DNA of 64,000 bases from Acidobacteriota bacterium (GTDB lineage: Bacteria; Acidobacteriota; Terriglobia; Terriglobales; Acidobacteriaceae): positions 5,060-69,059 of the forward strand of contig JABBOG010000002.1 in NCBI GenBank assembly GCA_019351975.1, given 5' to 3'. Below are positions 15,279-25,104 of this stretch, piece after piece. Made by a program: the position numbers and the translations under genes. Numbering within the stretch: position 1 is the stretch's first letter; each line of letters starts with the position of its first letter. The notes below the pieces were generated by a model. That model saw only the letters and a program-made list of their open reading frames with translations, was not told the origin of the DNA and did no database searches.

Positions 15279-16409
15279 ATGGATCGCAGAGATTTTCTAC
15301 GAGCTGTGGCGATGGCAGCTCCCGCCTTTGGCATCGCGACGCGTTCAGTTGAGGCCGAATCTTACGGCGATTTGACATCGAAGACTCCAGGTTCCGGATG
15401 GCGAACGTATGAGGTGGTGACGAGCGTCAGGGTGCTCAGACCGTCTGGCCGAACCCACGTATGGCTGCCACAGCCGCTCGCTCAAAATACCGAGTTCCAG
15501 AGAACGCTTTCAAGCTCCTTGCAGTGTGAAGGAGGTAAGACTTTTTTGCATGAGGACGCGCGGACCGGCCTGAAGATACTCTGCGCCAGCTTTCCCTCGG
15601 GCGCCGCTCCGGCAATCACGACGGTGCAACGAGTGGCTACACGGGATTGGTCGGTTGATCTGAACGCAGCAGTTGAGTCTTCCACGGCACGACTGCCTTC
15701 GGTTCCGGCAGATGCTGCGAGCTTTCTAAGGCCCACCACGTATGTTCCCACCGATGGCATCGTTAAGGCGACGTCTGAAAAGATCACTGCTGGCGCGCGT
15801 ACCGACGTAGAGAAGACCCGTGCAGTCTACGAATGGATCGTCAAGAATACTTATCGCAAGCCTGCCGTACGCGGTTGCGGCGTGGGTGATATCCGGCCGA
15901 TGTTGGAGACCGGCGACCTGGGAGGCAAGTGCGCCGACTTGAACGGACTTTTCGTCGGGTTGGTGAAGGCGTCGGGCGTTCCGGCAAGAGATGTCTATGG
16001 CTTGCGCGTCGGTCGTTCGGATTTGGAATGTTCGAGTCTGGGGACGTCATCGGGTGATGTATCAAAGGCTCAGCACTGCCGCGCGGAGGTGTACCTTTCG
16101 GGTTTTGGATGGGTGCCGATGGATCCGGCGGACGTCCGAAAGGTGATCCTGGAGGAGCCCCCCGGAGATCTCTCTCTAACGGGCATCAAGGTCGAGTCCG
16201 CGAGACACCGGCTCTTCGGATCCTGGGAGATGAACTGGATTGCCTATAACTACGCTCAGGACGTATCGCTGCCTGGATCGTCGGGCCCTACACTGCCCTT
16301 CTTGATGTACCCGCAGGCAGAAACCGAGCTGGGCAGGCTGGATTGTCTCGATCCGGAGAGCTTCCGGTATTCAATCACTTCGCGCGAACTGACAGACGAG
16401 TCTAGCTGA
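15279..16409 (+). CDS. Exported transglutaminase-like protein
   Basis: The 376-aa product starts 'MDRRDFLRAVAMAAPAFGIA', a twin-arginine-type signal (RRDFLR). A transglutaminase-like core follows, with the probable catalytic Cys in 'GGKCADLNGLFVGLVKASG', His in 'HCRAEVYLSG' and Asp in 'WVPMDPADV'. Such domains act as cysteine proteases or amide-bond enzymes; the substrate is unknown. It lies 21 bp after the oxidase subunit II gene on the same strand, so it is probably co-transcribed, and it converges with the formate dehydrogenase operon. Whether it is tied to oxidase maturation is speculative. Tat export would suggest folding before secretion. Confidence 0.85.
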   Translation: MDRRDFLRAVAMAAPAFGIATRSVEAESYGDLTSKTPGSGWRTYEVVTSVRVLRPSGRTHVWLPQPLAQNTEFQRTLSSSLQCEGGKTFLHEDARTGLKILCASFPSGAAPAITTVQRVATRDWSVDLNAAVESSTARLPSVPADAASFLRPTTYVPTDGIVKATSEKITAGARTDVEKTRAVYEWIVKNTYRKPAVRGCGVGDIRPMLETGDLGGKCADLNGLFVGLVKASGVPARDVYGLRVGRSDLECSSLGTSSGDVSKAQHCRAEVYLSGFGWVPMDPADVRKVILEEPPGDLSLTGIKVESARHRLFGSWEMNWIAYNYAQDVSLPGSSGPTLPFLMYPQAETELGRLDCLDPESFRYSITSRELTDESS

Positions 16410-16420
16410 TACACCCGATC

Positions 16421-17572
16421 TCAGAACTTACGTCTGAGGACGAAGAACGCAGTTGCCAGGACGCAGATGGCACCGGCGGCTTTGGCGATCACGCGACCGG
16501 TGGACCGTTTCGCTGTGGTGGGCATCGCCACTTCCTTCGGCGCTTCGATCTCAAGTGCAAGCCGCCAGTCTCGCGCTGAAGACTTACCTGCTTGAACCCA
16601 GCCGTAGCGTGTGAAGAGGGAACCCACAATTCCGGCGCAGGCGGCGAGACGACGCAGCGCAACGCTGCGCTCAGGTAGAAACACCGAACCTATGCGAAAC
16701 AGCAGCGGTACCGGACCGGAGAGCCATGCCCCCGTGCTCACGAGTACTCCGCTGCCTCCGTGTTTGAGCGGAAGAAGCGCACGCGCGTTTGACTTTGAGA
16801 TGTCTATCTTCTCCCATGTCTCCATGGACGCGCTCAGCACACCCAGCAGATTAAGGGCTCGATTGTCTTCGTGCCCCATCAACTCAAGAATGCTCACCCC
16901 GGATTGCAGACCTGACATGCCGAAGTGCCCGGGAAGCGAATTCGCGCGCGCGTTCCAGACCGGCATTGCAGTCGTCGCCAGCAGAACCCCGGTGTAGTTA
17001 TGGAAAGGCATCCCAAAAATCACGGAACCGAATCGTCCCATGCCACGCAGCAAGTGAGAGAGCAGGTTTGCTCCCCAAAGGGCATCCATCGCGTCCGCTG
17101 CGGATGATATGGACGCAAAAACCGAGAATCCTGACAGTATCCAGGAGCCCATCGACATTGTGCTCTGCGGCTTGAACACACGAAGCATATTGAGAAATCT
17201 GCTGGATCTTCCCAGATCCGTAACGAGCAAAGCCCCGGAAAGAACGGACCCTCCAAACGCCAGCCAACGTGCCTGCTCGGCCAGCCTCTTCTCGTCTCCC
17301 AGCACGTCAGCCAGTGATCCAATGACACCTAGTGATCCGGCAGCTCCACCCACGAAAAAATAAAAGGGAATCAGTTGCGTCCACTGAGGCTCTTTTAAAA
17401 GCGGCTGTTGGTAGTAGCCGGTCTGTGGCGACGCGATCGGAAACGGGGAACCCTCAGGTCGCACTCCTGGACTTTTGACTTGCCCAGTCAACTCGGCCTC
17501 GCGGCGAATTTCGAGCAGGTGCTCCTCGCGTTGATCCACCAGCTGTTCGATCAGCATCTGCGTCTCAGACAT
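16421..17572 (-). CDS. NrfD/PsrC-like membrane subunit of formate dehydrogenase
   Basis: From ATG 17572 the product is 383 aa; GTG 17593 and ATG 17581 are alternatives that overlap the ferredoxin gene more. After a charged N-terminus come helices starting 'WTQLIPFYFFVGGAAGSLGV', the typical NrfD opening, then 'WLAFGGSVLSGALLVTDLGR' and 'MSMGSWILSGFSVFASISSA'. NrfD-type subunits bind quinone and anchor an Fe-S/molybdopterin pair without haem, unlike the haem-b subunit FdnI. It is the last gene of the fdh operon and should pass formate-derived electrons to the quinone pool. Confidence 0.88.
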   Translation of the reverse strand: MSETQMLIEQLVDQREEHLLEIRREAELTGQVKSPGVRPEGSPFPIASPQTGYYQQPLLKEPQWTQLIPFYFFVGGAAGSLGVIGSLADVLGDEKRLAEQARWLAFGGSVLSGALLVTDLGRSSRFLNMLRVFKPQSTMSMGSWILSGFSVFASISSAADAMDALWGANLLSHLLRGMGRFGSVIFGMPFHNYTGVLLATTAMPVWNARANSLPGHFGMSGLQSGVSILELMGHEDNRALNLLGVLSASMETWEKIDISKSNARALLPLKHGGSGVLVSTGAWLSGPVPLLFRIGSVFLPERSVALRRLAACAGIVGSLFTRYGWVQAGKSSARDWRLALEIEAPKEVAMPTTAKRSTGRVIAKAAGAICVLATAFFVLRRKF

Positions 17573-18404
17573 GGATTCCATCCTTCCGTCCACTGCGTGC
17601 CGCCATGAATGCAGCCGCGACTCCGGCGAGCAGGAGAAAGCCGTCGCGGGCGGCCGACTTCCATCCGTCGCGCAGATAGATGGTGGGCACCTCGGGATTC
17701 GGTGGCAAATTATACGTCTCAGGCTCGCCGCGAATCAGGAACAACGCGTGGATGCCCTTGACGCTGGTGTGCGTCGGATTGTAGATCTGCGCATCAGCCA
17801 TGCCGCGGTCCTGCAGGACGGCGAGCCGGTCGGCGGCTTTTTCTTCCATCGTCTCCAGAACTCCGAACTGAATCGACTGCGTTGGGCAGGCCTTTGCGCA
17901 TGCAGGTTCGAGTCCGACCTTTTGCCGATCGGTGCAGAAGGTGCATTTGAACGCGCGGCCATCCTCTTCGTTCTTCTGCACCACGCCGAACGGGCACGAT
18001 ATGACACAGTAGGCGCAACCGTTGCAAATGTCCGGCTGGAGAAATACGCCGCCAAACTCCGTCCGCACCAGCGCACCGGTCGGGCAGGCTTCCAGGCAGC
18101 CGGCAACCTCGCAATGCTTACAGACGTCGGAGGAAAACTCCCAGCTATTGTGGTCGGGCGAATTCCCTCCCAATCCGGGAATAGGCGTGTCTTCCACGAA
18201 CTTCACATGTCGCCAGGTCGAGGCGCCGAGCCCCACAGTATTGTCATAGGAGAAGCCGGAAAAGTTATACCCGTCAGCCTCCAGACCATTCCATTCCTTG
18301 CACGCTACCTCGCACGCCTTGCAGCCAATGCATGTGGTGGAGTCAGTGAAGAATGCGGTCTTCTTTCCAGGTTGAACTTCAAAGTTTCCCATCTTCTCGC
18401 TCAT
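17565..18404 (-). CDS. fdhB: Formate dehydrogenase four-cluster ferredoxin subunit
   Basis: The 279-aa product has four Cys clusters for four [4Fe-4S] centres: 'CIGCKACEVACKEWNG', 'CKHCEVAGCLEACP', 'CNGCAYCVISCPFG' and 'CTFCTDRQKVG' with 'CAKACP'. A C-terminal helix ('DGFLLLAGVAAAFMAAR') could anchor it. It resembles FdnH/FdoH beta subunits and wires the catalytic subunit to the NrfD-like protein. Its ATG overlaps the catalytic-subunit stop by 4 bp, so translation is coupled. Confidence 0.95.
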   Translation of the reverse strand: MSEKMGNFEVQPGKKTAFFTDSTTCIGCKACEVACKEWNGLEADGYNFSGFSYDNTVGLGASTWRHVKFVEDTPIPGLGGNSPDHNSWEFSSDVCKHCEVAGCLEACPTGALVRTEFGGVFLQPDICNGCAYCVISCPFGVVQKNEEDGRAFKCTFCTDRQKVGLEPACAKACPTQSIQFGVLETMEEKAADRLAVLQDRGMADAQIYNPTHTSVKGIHALFLIRGEPETYNLPPNPEVPTIYLRDGWKSAARDGFLLLAGVAAAFMAARSGRKDGIHV

Positions 18405-21400
18405 GTGCGCTCCTTGAGAAGCTTATTCAGTTCCTTGAGTGCTGCCGGACCTTGCTTGCGACGGCCTGGGATCAGGTTGCAGACGAGCGCCTTCGATTCC
18501 ATGATGCGCACGTTCGGGCTCTCCGAGATCGCGAGAAGATCGTTCACCACGTCTCCCGTGGTGATGCCTTTCCATCCCCAGTGATAGGGCAGCCCGACCT
18601 GGTGCACCATCTTTCCATTAACCTTCAAAGGGGCCATGCGTCCGGTCACAAGGGCCTTTGCGGAGAGCAGACCTCGTGGCGAGTAAATGGTCACCCATTC
18701 GCCATGCTTGACGCCACACATTGCAGCAAGTTCCGGCGAGATTTCAGTGAAGAGCTCCGGCTGTAATTCGGCCAGATGGCTCAGGCCGCGCGACATGCCT
18801 CCAGCCGTATGATGTTCCGTGAGCCGATAGGTGGTCAACACATACGGAAAACGCGGGTCGTCCGGAGACTTCGCATACGGATTGTCCGGGCGCTCCTTCT
18901 TGTGCGCCGGCGGATTCGTCTGCTCGGACGGATAGACAGGGTTGTGCACAAGCGATTCAAGGGGTTCAAAGTGCGTTGGCAGTGGGCCATCTTTCAAGCC
19001 ACTCGTGACGAACAACCATCCGCGACCATCGGGGTGCAGCGTAAACGGCTGGTCGCCGCTGAGCGCCTCAAGTCCACGCTTGTTGGGATCACCTTTGTAA
19101 TCAGGCGGCATATCGGGCTTGAAATCGCTGACATCTTCGCCTACCCACTTCCCTTTTTCCCCCGCGGCAGGGTCCCACCAGATGAGCTTCTTGCGCTCGC
19201 TCCACGGAGTTCCATCGGGCTTCGCGGAGGCCCGGTTGTAAAGGATGCGTGTGTCCTTGGGCCATGCAAAGCCCCATCCGTGGCCGAGCGAATCGTGCGA
19301 CTCCCTTGTATTTGGGAGGTTTTTGTCAGGAGCTGGCATGAGCCCAGCGTAGATCCAGCAACCGCACGCCGTCGAACCATCGGGCTTCAACTCGTCGTAC
19401 GTCTTGATGTGCATCTTCGTGTCCCAATGGCAGCCGTTGATCTCCGCCAGGATAGCCTCGGCGACGGGCTCCGCGATGGCTCCTTCGGTGGGATAGCTCC
19501 ACGTCAGATTGTTGATCGCAATGTTCTTCGGTCCCGGCTCCCTGGCGGCCTTCTCCTTGATACGCCGACCCAGGTGATACATGAACCATGTCTCACTGCG
19601 CGAGTCTCCCGGCGGGTCAACCGCCTTGTTATGCCACTGCACCAGACGCTGCGTATTGGTGAAGCTGCCGTTCTTCTCTGCCTGACCCGCTGCGGGCATC
19701 AGAAAGACCTCGGTCGCGATTGTTTCAGGCACCAGCTCGCCGCGTTTGACTTCAGGCGAATCCAGCCAGAAACTTGCTGTTTCGGTTTCCACCATGTCGC
19801 GCACGACCATCCACTTCAGGTTCTGCATGGCGGAGCGTTGCAGTCGGCCGTTGGGTGCGCCTACTGCGGGATTCTGGCCCATGACGAATAGACCTTCCAT
19901 CTTTCCGTCCGCCATATCGAGCCAGTAACCCAGTTCCGAGTGGTCGCCCGTTACCCGCGGCATCCACTGAAAGCCCCACTCGTTCTCAGCCGTGGCCGCG
20001 TCGCCGTACCAGGACTTCAGCAGCGAGATGATGTACGCGTCAAAGTGCGCCCAGACACCTGCCTTGTCCGAATGCTTGTCGATGTATTTGCTGAGGCTCG
20101 TCGAATCATCCTCGAAGAAGGGCATCGCAAGGTAGCCGGGCAGGATGTCATAGAGCGTAGGAATATCGGTAGAGCCCTGAATCGAGGCATGTCCGCGCAG
20201 CGCAAGTATGCCGCCGCCGGGTCTTCCCATATTCCCCAGCAAAAGCTGCAGGATGGCTGCGCTGCGAATAATCTGAACACCGGTCGAGTGATGGGTCCAT
20301 CCCACGGCGTAGCAGATCGCGGCGGTCTTGTCCGGCCCAGAAGCACTTGTGAATGCTTCGGCCACCTCGAGGAACACATGCTTCGGCATTCCGCAGCCTT
20401 GCTCCACCATCTCCGGCGTGTATCGGGAGAAGTGCCGCTTCAGCACCTGGAAGACGCAGCGGGGATTCTGGAGGGTGGGATCGGTGGTGTACTGGTGCGT
20501 ATTCCCGGCTTCACCGCCGCGATCCTTGCCGTGGCCGCCATCGGCGGGATGATGCCCAGGCGCAGGCTGCGAAGGGTGACGCTTCTTCTCAGAGCCCTCA
20601 TAGAGCCAGGTATCCGGACTGTACTCCTTCTTCTCCGCGTCCCATCCCGAAAACAGTCCATCAAGATCCTCGGTATCGCGATAGTCCTCGCGCAGGATTG
20701 TCGATGCGTTGGTGTACGTGAGGACGTAGTCCTTAAACCACTTATCATGCTCGATCGCGTAGTGAATCAGACCGCCAAGGAAGAGAATATCTGTACCGGC
20801 GCGCACAGGCGCCCAGATATCCGCGCTCGCTGACGTGCGCGTAAACCGCGGGTCAACGTGGATGACCTTGCCACCGCGCTCCCGCGCTTCCATCACCCAT
20901 TGAAAGCCCACCGGATGCTGCTCTGCCATCGAGGAGCCCATAATCATGATGGCGTCGGAATCTGCCAGCGAGGTAAGTGCCGTTGTGGCTCCGCCCCGTC
21001 CTACCGTGGTGCCCAGACCGGGCACCGTAGAGCTGTGTCAAATTCGGGCCTGGTTGCTGACGCAGACCAAGCCGAGACCTCCGCTAAACAGTTTTTTGAT
21101 CAGGTAGTTCTCTTCGTTGTCCAGCGTCGCTCCGCCCAGATGAGCCACCTTCGTGGTGTTCATCACCGCGCGGCCCTCTTTCGACTCGACGAAGCTGTTG
21201 TCACGCGACTCCCACAGCCGGTCGGCAATCATGTCCATCGCCTGCTCCAGCGGCAACTCTTCCCAATCCGTTCCGTAAGGCTTGCGGTACTTCACCTTCT
21301 CAAGTCGATTGGGAGCAGTGTGCAACTGGAAGGTGTTGGCACCCTTGGGGCACAGGTGCCCGCGCGAGATCGGCGAGTGAGGGTCACCCTCAATCGAAAT

Positions 21401-21598
21401 AAGCTTGCCTTCCTTGTGATAAATCATCTGCCCGCAACCGACCGCGCAGTAGGGGCAGATGGACCGCGCAACATCAGCGCCTGCCGTCTTCGGCTGCAGC
21501 GTTCTCGTCCGCTCACTCCAGGACTCAGAGCCGTTCCCATTCGAGCGATTTTTGATCTGCTGATACACAGGCCACTTCGATAAAAGTTCCTTGATCAA
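18401..21598 (-). CDS. fdhA: Formate dehydrogenase catalytic subunit, selenoprotein (in-frame UGA = Sec187)
   Basis: Two abutting frames join through one TGA (21038-21040). Reading it as Sec gives 'NQARI-U-HSSTVPGLG', the exact active-site context of formate dehydrogenases. The 1065-aa product has an N-terminal [4Fe-4S] motif 'CPYCAVGCGQ', bis-MGD molybdopterin domains and a C-terminal 'FPYVLTTYRLTEHHTAGG' domain. It oxidises formate to CO2. The start is TTG 21598, fixed by AAGGAGG 5 nt upstream. No Tat signal is visible, so the subunit may face the cytoplasm. A His/Gly-rich insert (about 20495-20608) precedes the conserved 'TTDPTLQNPRCVF'. Co-location with selA/selB/selD/selC supports Sec decoding. 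Confidence 0.96.
21008..21040 (-). promoter_or_regulatory. Bacterial SECIS element with UGA codon
   Basis: Directly after UGA (21040-21038) and an 11-nt spacer, GGTGCCC pairs perfectly with GGGCACC around the loop GGTCT. The spacing and the GGUCU apical sequence match what I recall of the Escherichia coli fdhF SECIS, whose loop is AGGUCU. SelB-GTP-Sec-tRNA binds this hairpin to recode UGA. The element lies inside the coding sequence, as usual in bacteria. Confidence 0.93.
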
Positions 21599-21733
21599 GG
21601 GATCCTCCTTCGGACCGCACCGTTCGCGGAGACAACTATGTCGCTATAGGACGCAAGCTCGAGGAAAAGGGTTGTGACGCTCAAATCCGGCAAGCCGCCG
21701 ATCCATCTGGCCGCTCCCGCGAGCCAATCTTGG

Positions 21734-23659
21734 TTAAAGTACGATGCGCGAATTTCCTACTCTTCGCGTGATTCTCTGCCGGTCCAGATACTCCAGCAGC
21801 GGGATAGCGTACTTGCGCGACAAGCCTGTGATTTGCTTCAGCCGACCCACGTCGAGGCTCTGGCCTTTGAGCCCGCGAACCGTCTTCTCCAGAGCTTCGA
21901 TCGCCTCGCCGCACATGAATATATCGTCGACCGCTACCTTGATCAGAGTCTTGTCGCGCAGCAGAACCGTAACGAACGCTCGTGCATCCTTCTCGGTGAA
22001 GCGAAGCTCTCGTAGCGCCTCGGAGAACAATGGAGGATTGAGACCGGCACGCTGATAGAGTTTGGCCAGCGCTGCAATCCGCGCCGCGTTCGGATCGGGT
22101 GCTTCGAGTTTTGGACCGGGGAGGTAAACCAGTTCGCCTCCAGGCTCGCCGCGCAACTCAATGCGTTTCTGTTGCGCCAGCGTCGCCATCACAGCGCTGA
22201 AGACCTCCGGCGCAAGCTGCGAGTGGCTCCGCAGTTCGTTGATGCGCACCCCCGCTGTCGCCCTGTTTGCAGCTGCTGTGGGAAGGGTCTTCAGCAGCTG
22301 TTCCGCCGCATGATGCAGTGCTGTGCTACCAATCAGCAGCTTCTGTGAGAGCAACTGCATTGATCCACGCTTCGTCATCGTTTGTATCGCCGCCTGGATG
22401 GCATCGACGGTCCAGCCCGCCTCCTGGGCCAGTTCACGAAGCCCGATCCCGGCTTGCTCGCGACGGTCAACCCGGAGCTGTAGCTGCTCCGTCTCTGAAG
22501 CGTTCTTTATCTGCTCGAGCCACTCGGATGCTTTCTTCTTCGGCGTGCGCGGTAGAGGAGACGCGTCGATGACACGTCCTCCGCCGATGGTTTGTGCCGG
22601 GGAAAGCCGACGCAGCACGAAGCGGTCTCCGGGAACGAGCACAATGGAGTTCGCGAGCTTCAGACGCACGATACGGCTGCATCCCGCCGCTACTGGGTGG
22701 TATCCATACATCGAGACCGTTGCTATGGTCTCCGAAGAGAAACCATGCAATCGAACGCGAGAGCGGTGTACGAGATCCGGCGCTCCTGGCAGCAGCGCGA
22801 TCTCCGCGTCGAGAGTATCCACGGAACGCAGAGTCGAAGGCATCACGAGTGTATCTCCTCGACGCACCTCGCCAACCTCAATCCCACTCAGATTCAGCGC
22901 GGCCCTTGAGCCAGCGCGCGCCTCCTGGCAATTGTGTCCGTGCCTCTGTATTCCACGAACCCGCACCTGCTTTCCACCGGGTTCGATCGCAAGGGTCTGT
23001 CCAGCCTTCAGAATCCCGGATTGCAGGGTTCCGGTAACTACCGTGCCAAAGCCCTTCATCACAAAAGCCCTGTCGAGCGGAAGGCGTGGCAAACCCGCAC
23101 AGCCGCGGACCGGAGCCTCCTGCGCTACTCGCCGCAGTGCGGTGCGGAGCGCAGCCATGCCGAATCCTGACTTCACACTCACCGGCGTAATGACTGCATC
23201 CTTGAGGAACGACATTCGAAGTGCGAAGCGTACTTCTTCGCACACAACTCCGAGCTGTTGCTCGCTCACCAGATCGGCCTTCGTCAGAACGACAAGACCT
23301 CTCCGAACACCCAGTAAACCGCAGATCGCCAGATGCTCTTCGGTCTGCGGCATGACGCCCTCGGCGGCTGAGATGACCAGCATTACCGCATCGATTCCAC
23401 CCGCTCCGGCAAGCATATTGCGAACAAACTGCCGATGTCCGGGAACATCGATGATGTCGAGCCAAAGCCTGCCTCCCGAAGACGACTCCAGCTCACACCG
23501 GGCGAAGCCCAGATCGACTGTAATGCCGCGGCGCTTCTCTTCCGGCAGCCGGTCGGTGTCAATCCCCGTCAGTGCCCGTACCAGCACCGTCTTTCCATGG
23601 TCGATGTGGCCAGCGGTTCCGACCACGATGGTACGTTGCGATTGATCCTGCAGCATCAT
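21734..23659 (-). CDS. selB: Selenocysteine-specific elongation factor
   Basis: This 641-aa GTPase opens with the G1 loop 'GTAGHIDHGKTVLVRAL', then 'EEKRRGITVDLGFA' (G2), 'DVPGHRQF' (G3) and 'LTKADLV' (G4). EF-Tu-like beta-barrel domains follow, then C-terminal winged-helix repeats that bind the SECIS hairpin. It delivers Sec-tRNA-Sec to the ribosome at the fdhA UGA. The start overlaps the selA stop by 4 bp. A gap of 135 bp without an obvious hairpin separates it from fdhA, so sel and fdh genes may share a transcript. Confidence 0.96.
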   Translation of the reverse strand: MMLQDQSQRTIVVGTAGHIDHGKTVLVRALTGIDTDRLPEEKRRGITVDLGFARCELESSSGGRLWLDIIDVPGHRQFVRNMLAGAGGIDAVMLVISAAEGVMPQTEEHLAICGLLGVRRGLVVLTKADLVSEQQLGVVCEEVRFALRMSFLKDAVITPVSVKSGFGMAALRTALRRVAQEAPVRGCAGLPRLPLDRAFVMKGFGTVVTGTLQSGILKAGQTLAIEPGGKQVRVRGIQRHGHNCQEARAGSRAALNLSGIEVGEVRRGDTLVMPSTLRSVDTLDAEIALLPGAPDLVHRSRVRLHGFSSETIATVSMYGYHPVAAGCSRIVRLKLANSIVLVPGDRFVLRRLSPAQTIGGGRVIDASPLPRTPKKKASEWLEQIKNASETEQLQLRVDRREQAGIGLRELAQEAGWTVDAIQAAIQTMTKRGSMQLLSQKLLIGSTALHHAAEQLLKTLPTAAANRATAGVRINELRSHSQLAPEVFSAVMATLAQQKRIELRGEPGGELVYLPGPKLEAPDPNAARIAALAKLYQRAGLNPPLFSEALRELRFTEKDARAFVTVLLRDKTLIKVAVDDIFMCGEAIEALEKTVRGLKGQSLDVGRLKQITGLSRKYAIPLLEYLDRQRITRRVGNSRIVL

Positions 23660-25104
23660 CCCAGTCCCTCCACCGCTGCACGAACCGCGCTGGAAAGCAC
23701 CTTGTCATGTTCGGGAGGAACCGTCCTCAGGTCAAGAAGGACACAGTCGTTGTGCACGCGTGCAACGACTGGCGGGGTCTGCCGGCGAAGAGCCGCAAGC
23801 AAACCCGACGATGAGCCAGCGCGAGGACGCAGCGAAAGTGCAAAGCTCTCCAGCGCTGTACCAGGAGTCGTGCCGCCGCCGATGACGCTTTGAACCGCGA
23901 CGATCGCGGCTTCTAGCGTGTCTGCTGTAATGTCCTGACGTACCGCTTCGCAGCGCTGACGCAGCTCTTCTGTGGGGATCCGCAGCATGCGTATGGTCGG
24001 TATCTCATGCTCCTGATGCGACGCGTAGCTCAGCAACGTCGCCTCCAGCGCAGCATAGGTCAGCTTATCTACGCGAAGTGCACGAAAGAGCGGGTTCCCC
24101 CGAATTCTGTCCACCAGACTGCTCCTTCCCAGCAAAAGCCCACACTGCGGCCCACCCAGAAGCTTGTCCCCACTGGAAGCGATCAGGTCTGGTGCTTGAC
24201 GAAGGCTCTCCGTGAGCGACGATTCGCTTTTGATGCCCATGCGTTCGAGGGGAATCAGAAGGCCAGTTCCCTGGTCCTCAAAGACGACAAGGTTCGCACG
24301 TTTTCCCAGCTCGACCAGCGCTGCAAGCTCTGGCCTTTCCGTAAATCCGTCCATCCTGAAGTTCGACTGATGAACTCGCAAGATCATGCGCGTATTGCCG
24401 GTGATTGCCTCGGCGTAGTCTGATACCCGTGTCCGGTTGGTCGTTCCGACTTCGCGCAAGGTAACGCCGGCCTTGCGCAAGATATCTGGCACACGAAAGC
24501 CACCGCCAATCTCCACCAACTCGCCGCGTGAAACCAGCACTTCCCCGCCTTCGGCCAGCGAGTTGAGAGCGAGAAAGGTGGCAGCGGCGCAGTTGTTGAC
24601 CACCGCGACACTCCATTCGCTGGCAAGCTTTTCGAGCGGCTCATCCATGAGTGAGGCTAAGGCCTGCAGCAGCATCGGCTCTGCGTGCCGGTCGCGACGT
24701 CCGCGGCTGCCCGTCTCCAGATCGAATTCTAGGTTCGAATAGCCGCCTGCCACTTCGACGATGGCACGCAGTGCTGGCTCACTCAATGGCGCGCGGCCAA
24801 GGTTGGTGTGCAGGATCACTCCGGTAGCATTCAGCACATGCATTAGAGTTGGCTGCGTCGCTTCGACCATCCTTCTCTCTATGACTTCCCCCAGTCTCTC
24901 TATGTACCCGATCAACGTCTCCTGGGTCTGAAGACCCTGAACAACATCCGCTCGCGCGCGAGCAAGTTCCTCCCGTACGGCCTTTGCCAGTGCGAGCCGC
25001 GAAACCTCTTTCCCGAGAGCCATAAACTCCGGGCGCCGGAGTAGCTCGTCCACGGATGGAAGAAGACGATAGAGTTCTTGGGGAGCGTTCTCTCCTTGGG
25101 TCAT
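23656..25104 (-). CDS. selA: L-seryl-tRNA(Sec) selenium transferase
   Basis: From ATG 25104 (4-bp overlap with the selD stop) the product is 482 aa. It has the SelA N-terminal domain ('LYRLLPSVDELLRRP'), the PLP-fold core ('HVLNATGVILHTNLGRAPLS', 'VVNNCAAATFLALNSLA') and the PLP lysine region 'SSGDKLLGGPQCGLLLG'. It converts Ser-tRNA-Sec to Sec-tRNA-Sec using selenophosphate. Longer in-frame starts up to 25149 would overlap selD by about 50 bp and look unlikely. Confidence 0.96.
   Translation of the reverse strand: MTQGENAPQELYRLLPSVDELLRRPEFMALGKEVSRLALAKAVREELARARADVVQGLQTQETLIGYIERLGEVIERRMVEATQPTLMHVLNATGVILHTNLGRAPLSEPALRAIVEVAGGYSNLEFDLETGSRGRRDRHAEPMLLQALASLMDEPLEKLASEWSVAVVNNCAAATFLALNSLAEGGEVLVSRGELVEIGGGFRVPDILRKAGVTLREVGTTNRTRVSDYAEAITGNTRMILRVHQSNFRMDGFTERPELAALVELGKRANLVVFEDQGTGLLIPLERMGIKSESSLTESLRQAPDLIASSGDKLLGGPQCGLLLGRSSLVDRIRGNPLFRALRVDKLTYAALEATLLSYASHQEHEIPTIRMLRIPTEELRQRCEAVRQDITADTLEAAIVAVQSVIGGGTTPGTALESFALSLRPRAGSSSGLLAALRRQTPPVVARVHNDCVLLDLRTVPPEHDKVLSSAVRAAVEGLG

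Noticed and set aside
18401-21598. Formate dehydrogenase alpha subunit appears as two frames and could be called a frameshifted or nonsense pseudogene
   Set aside because: The break is a single in-frame TGA at the known selenocysteine position, followed by a perfect SECIS hairpin, and selA, selB, selC and selD are all adjacent.
22323-23645. 440-aa plus-strand frame opposite selB
   Set aside because: Its Ser/Arg/Pro-rich composition and complete overlap with a well-supported gene mark it as a shadow.
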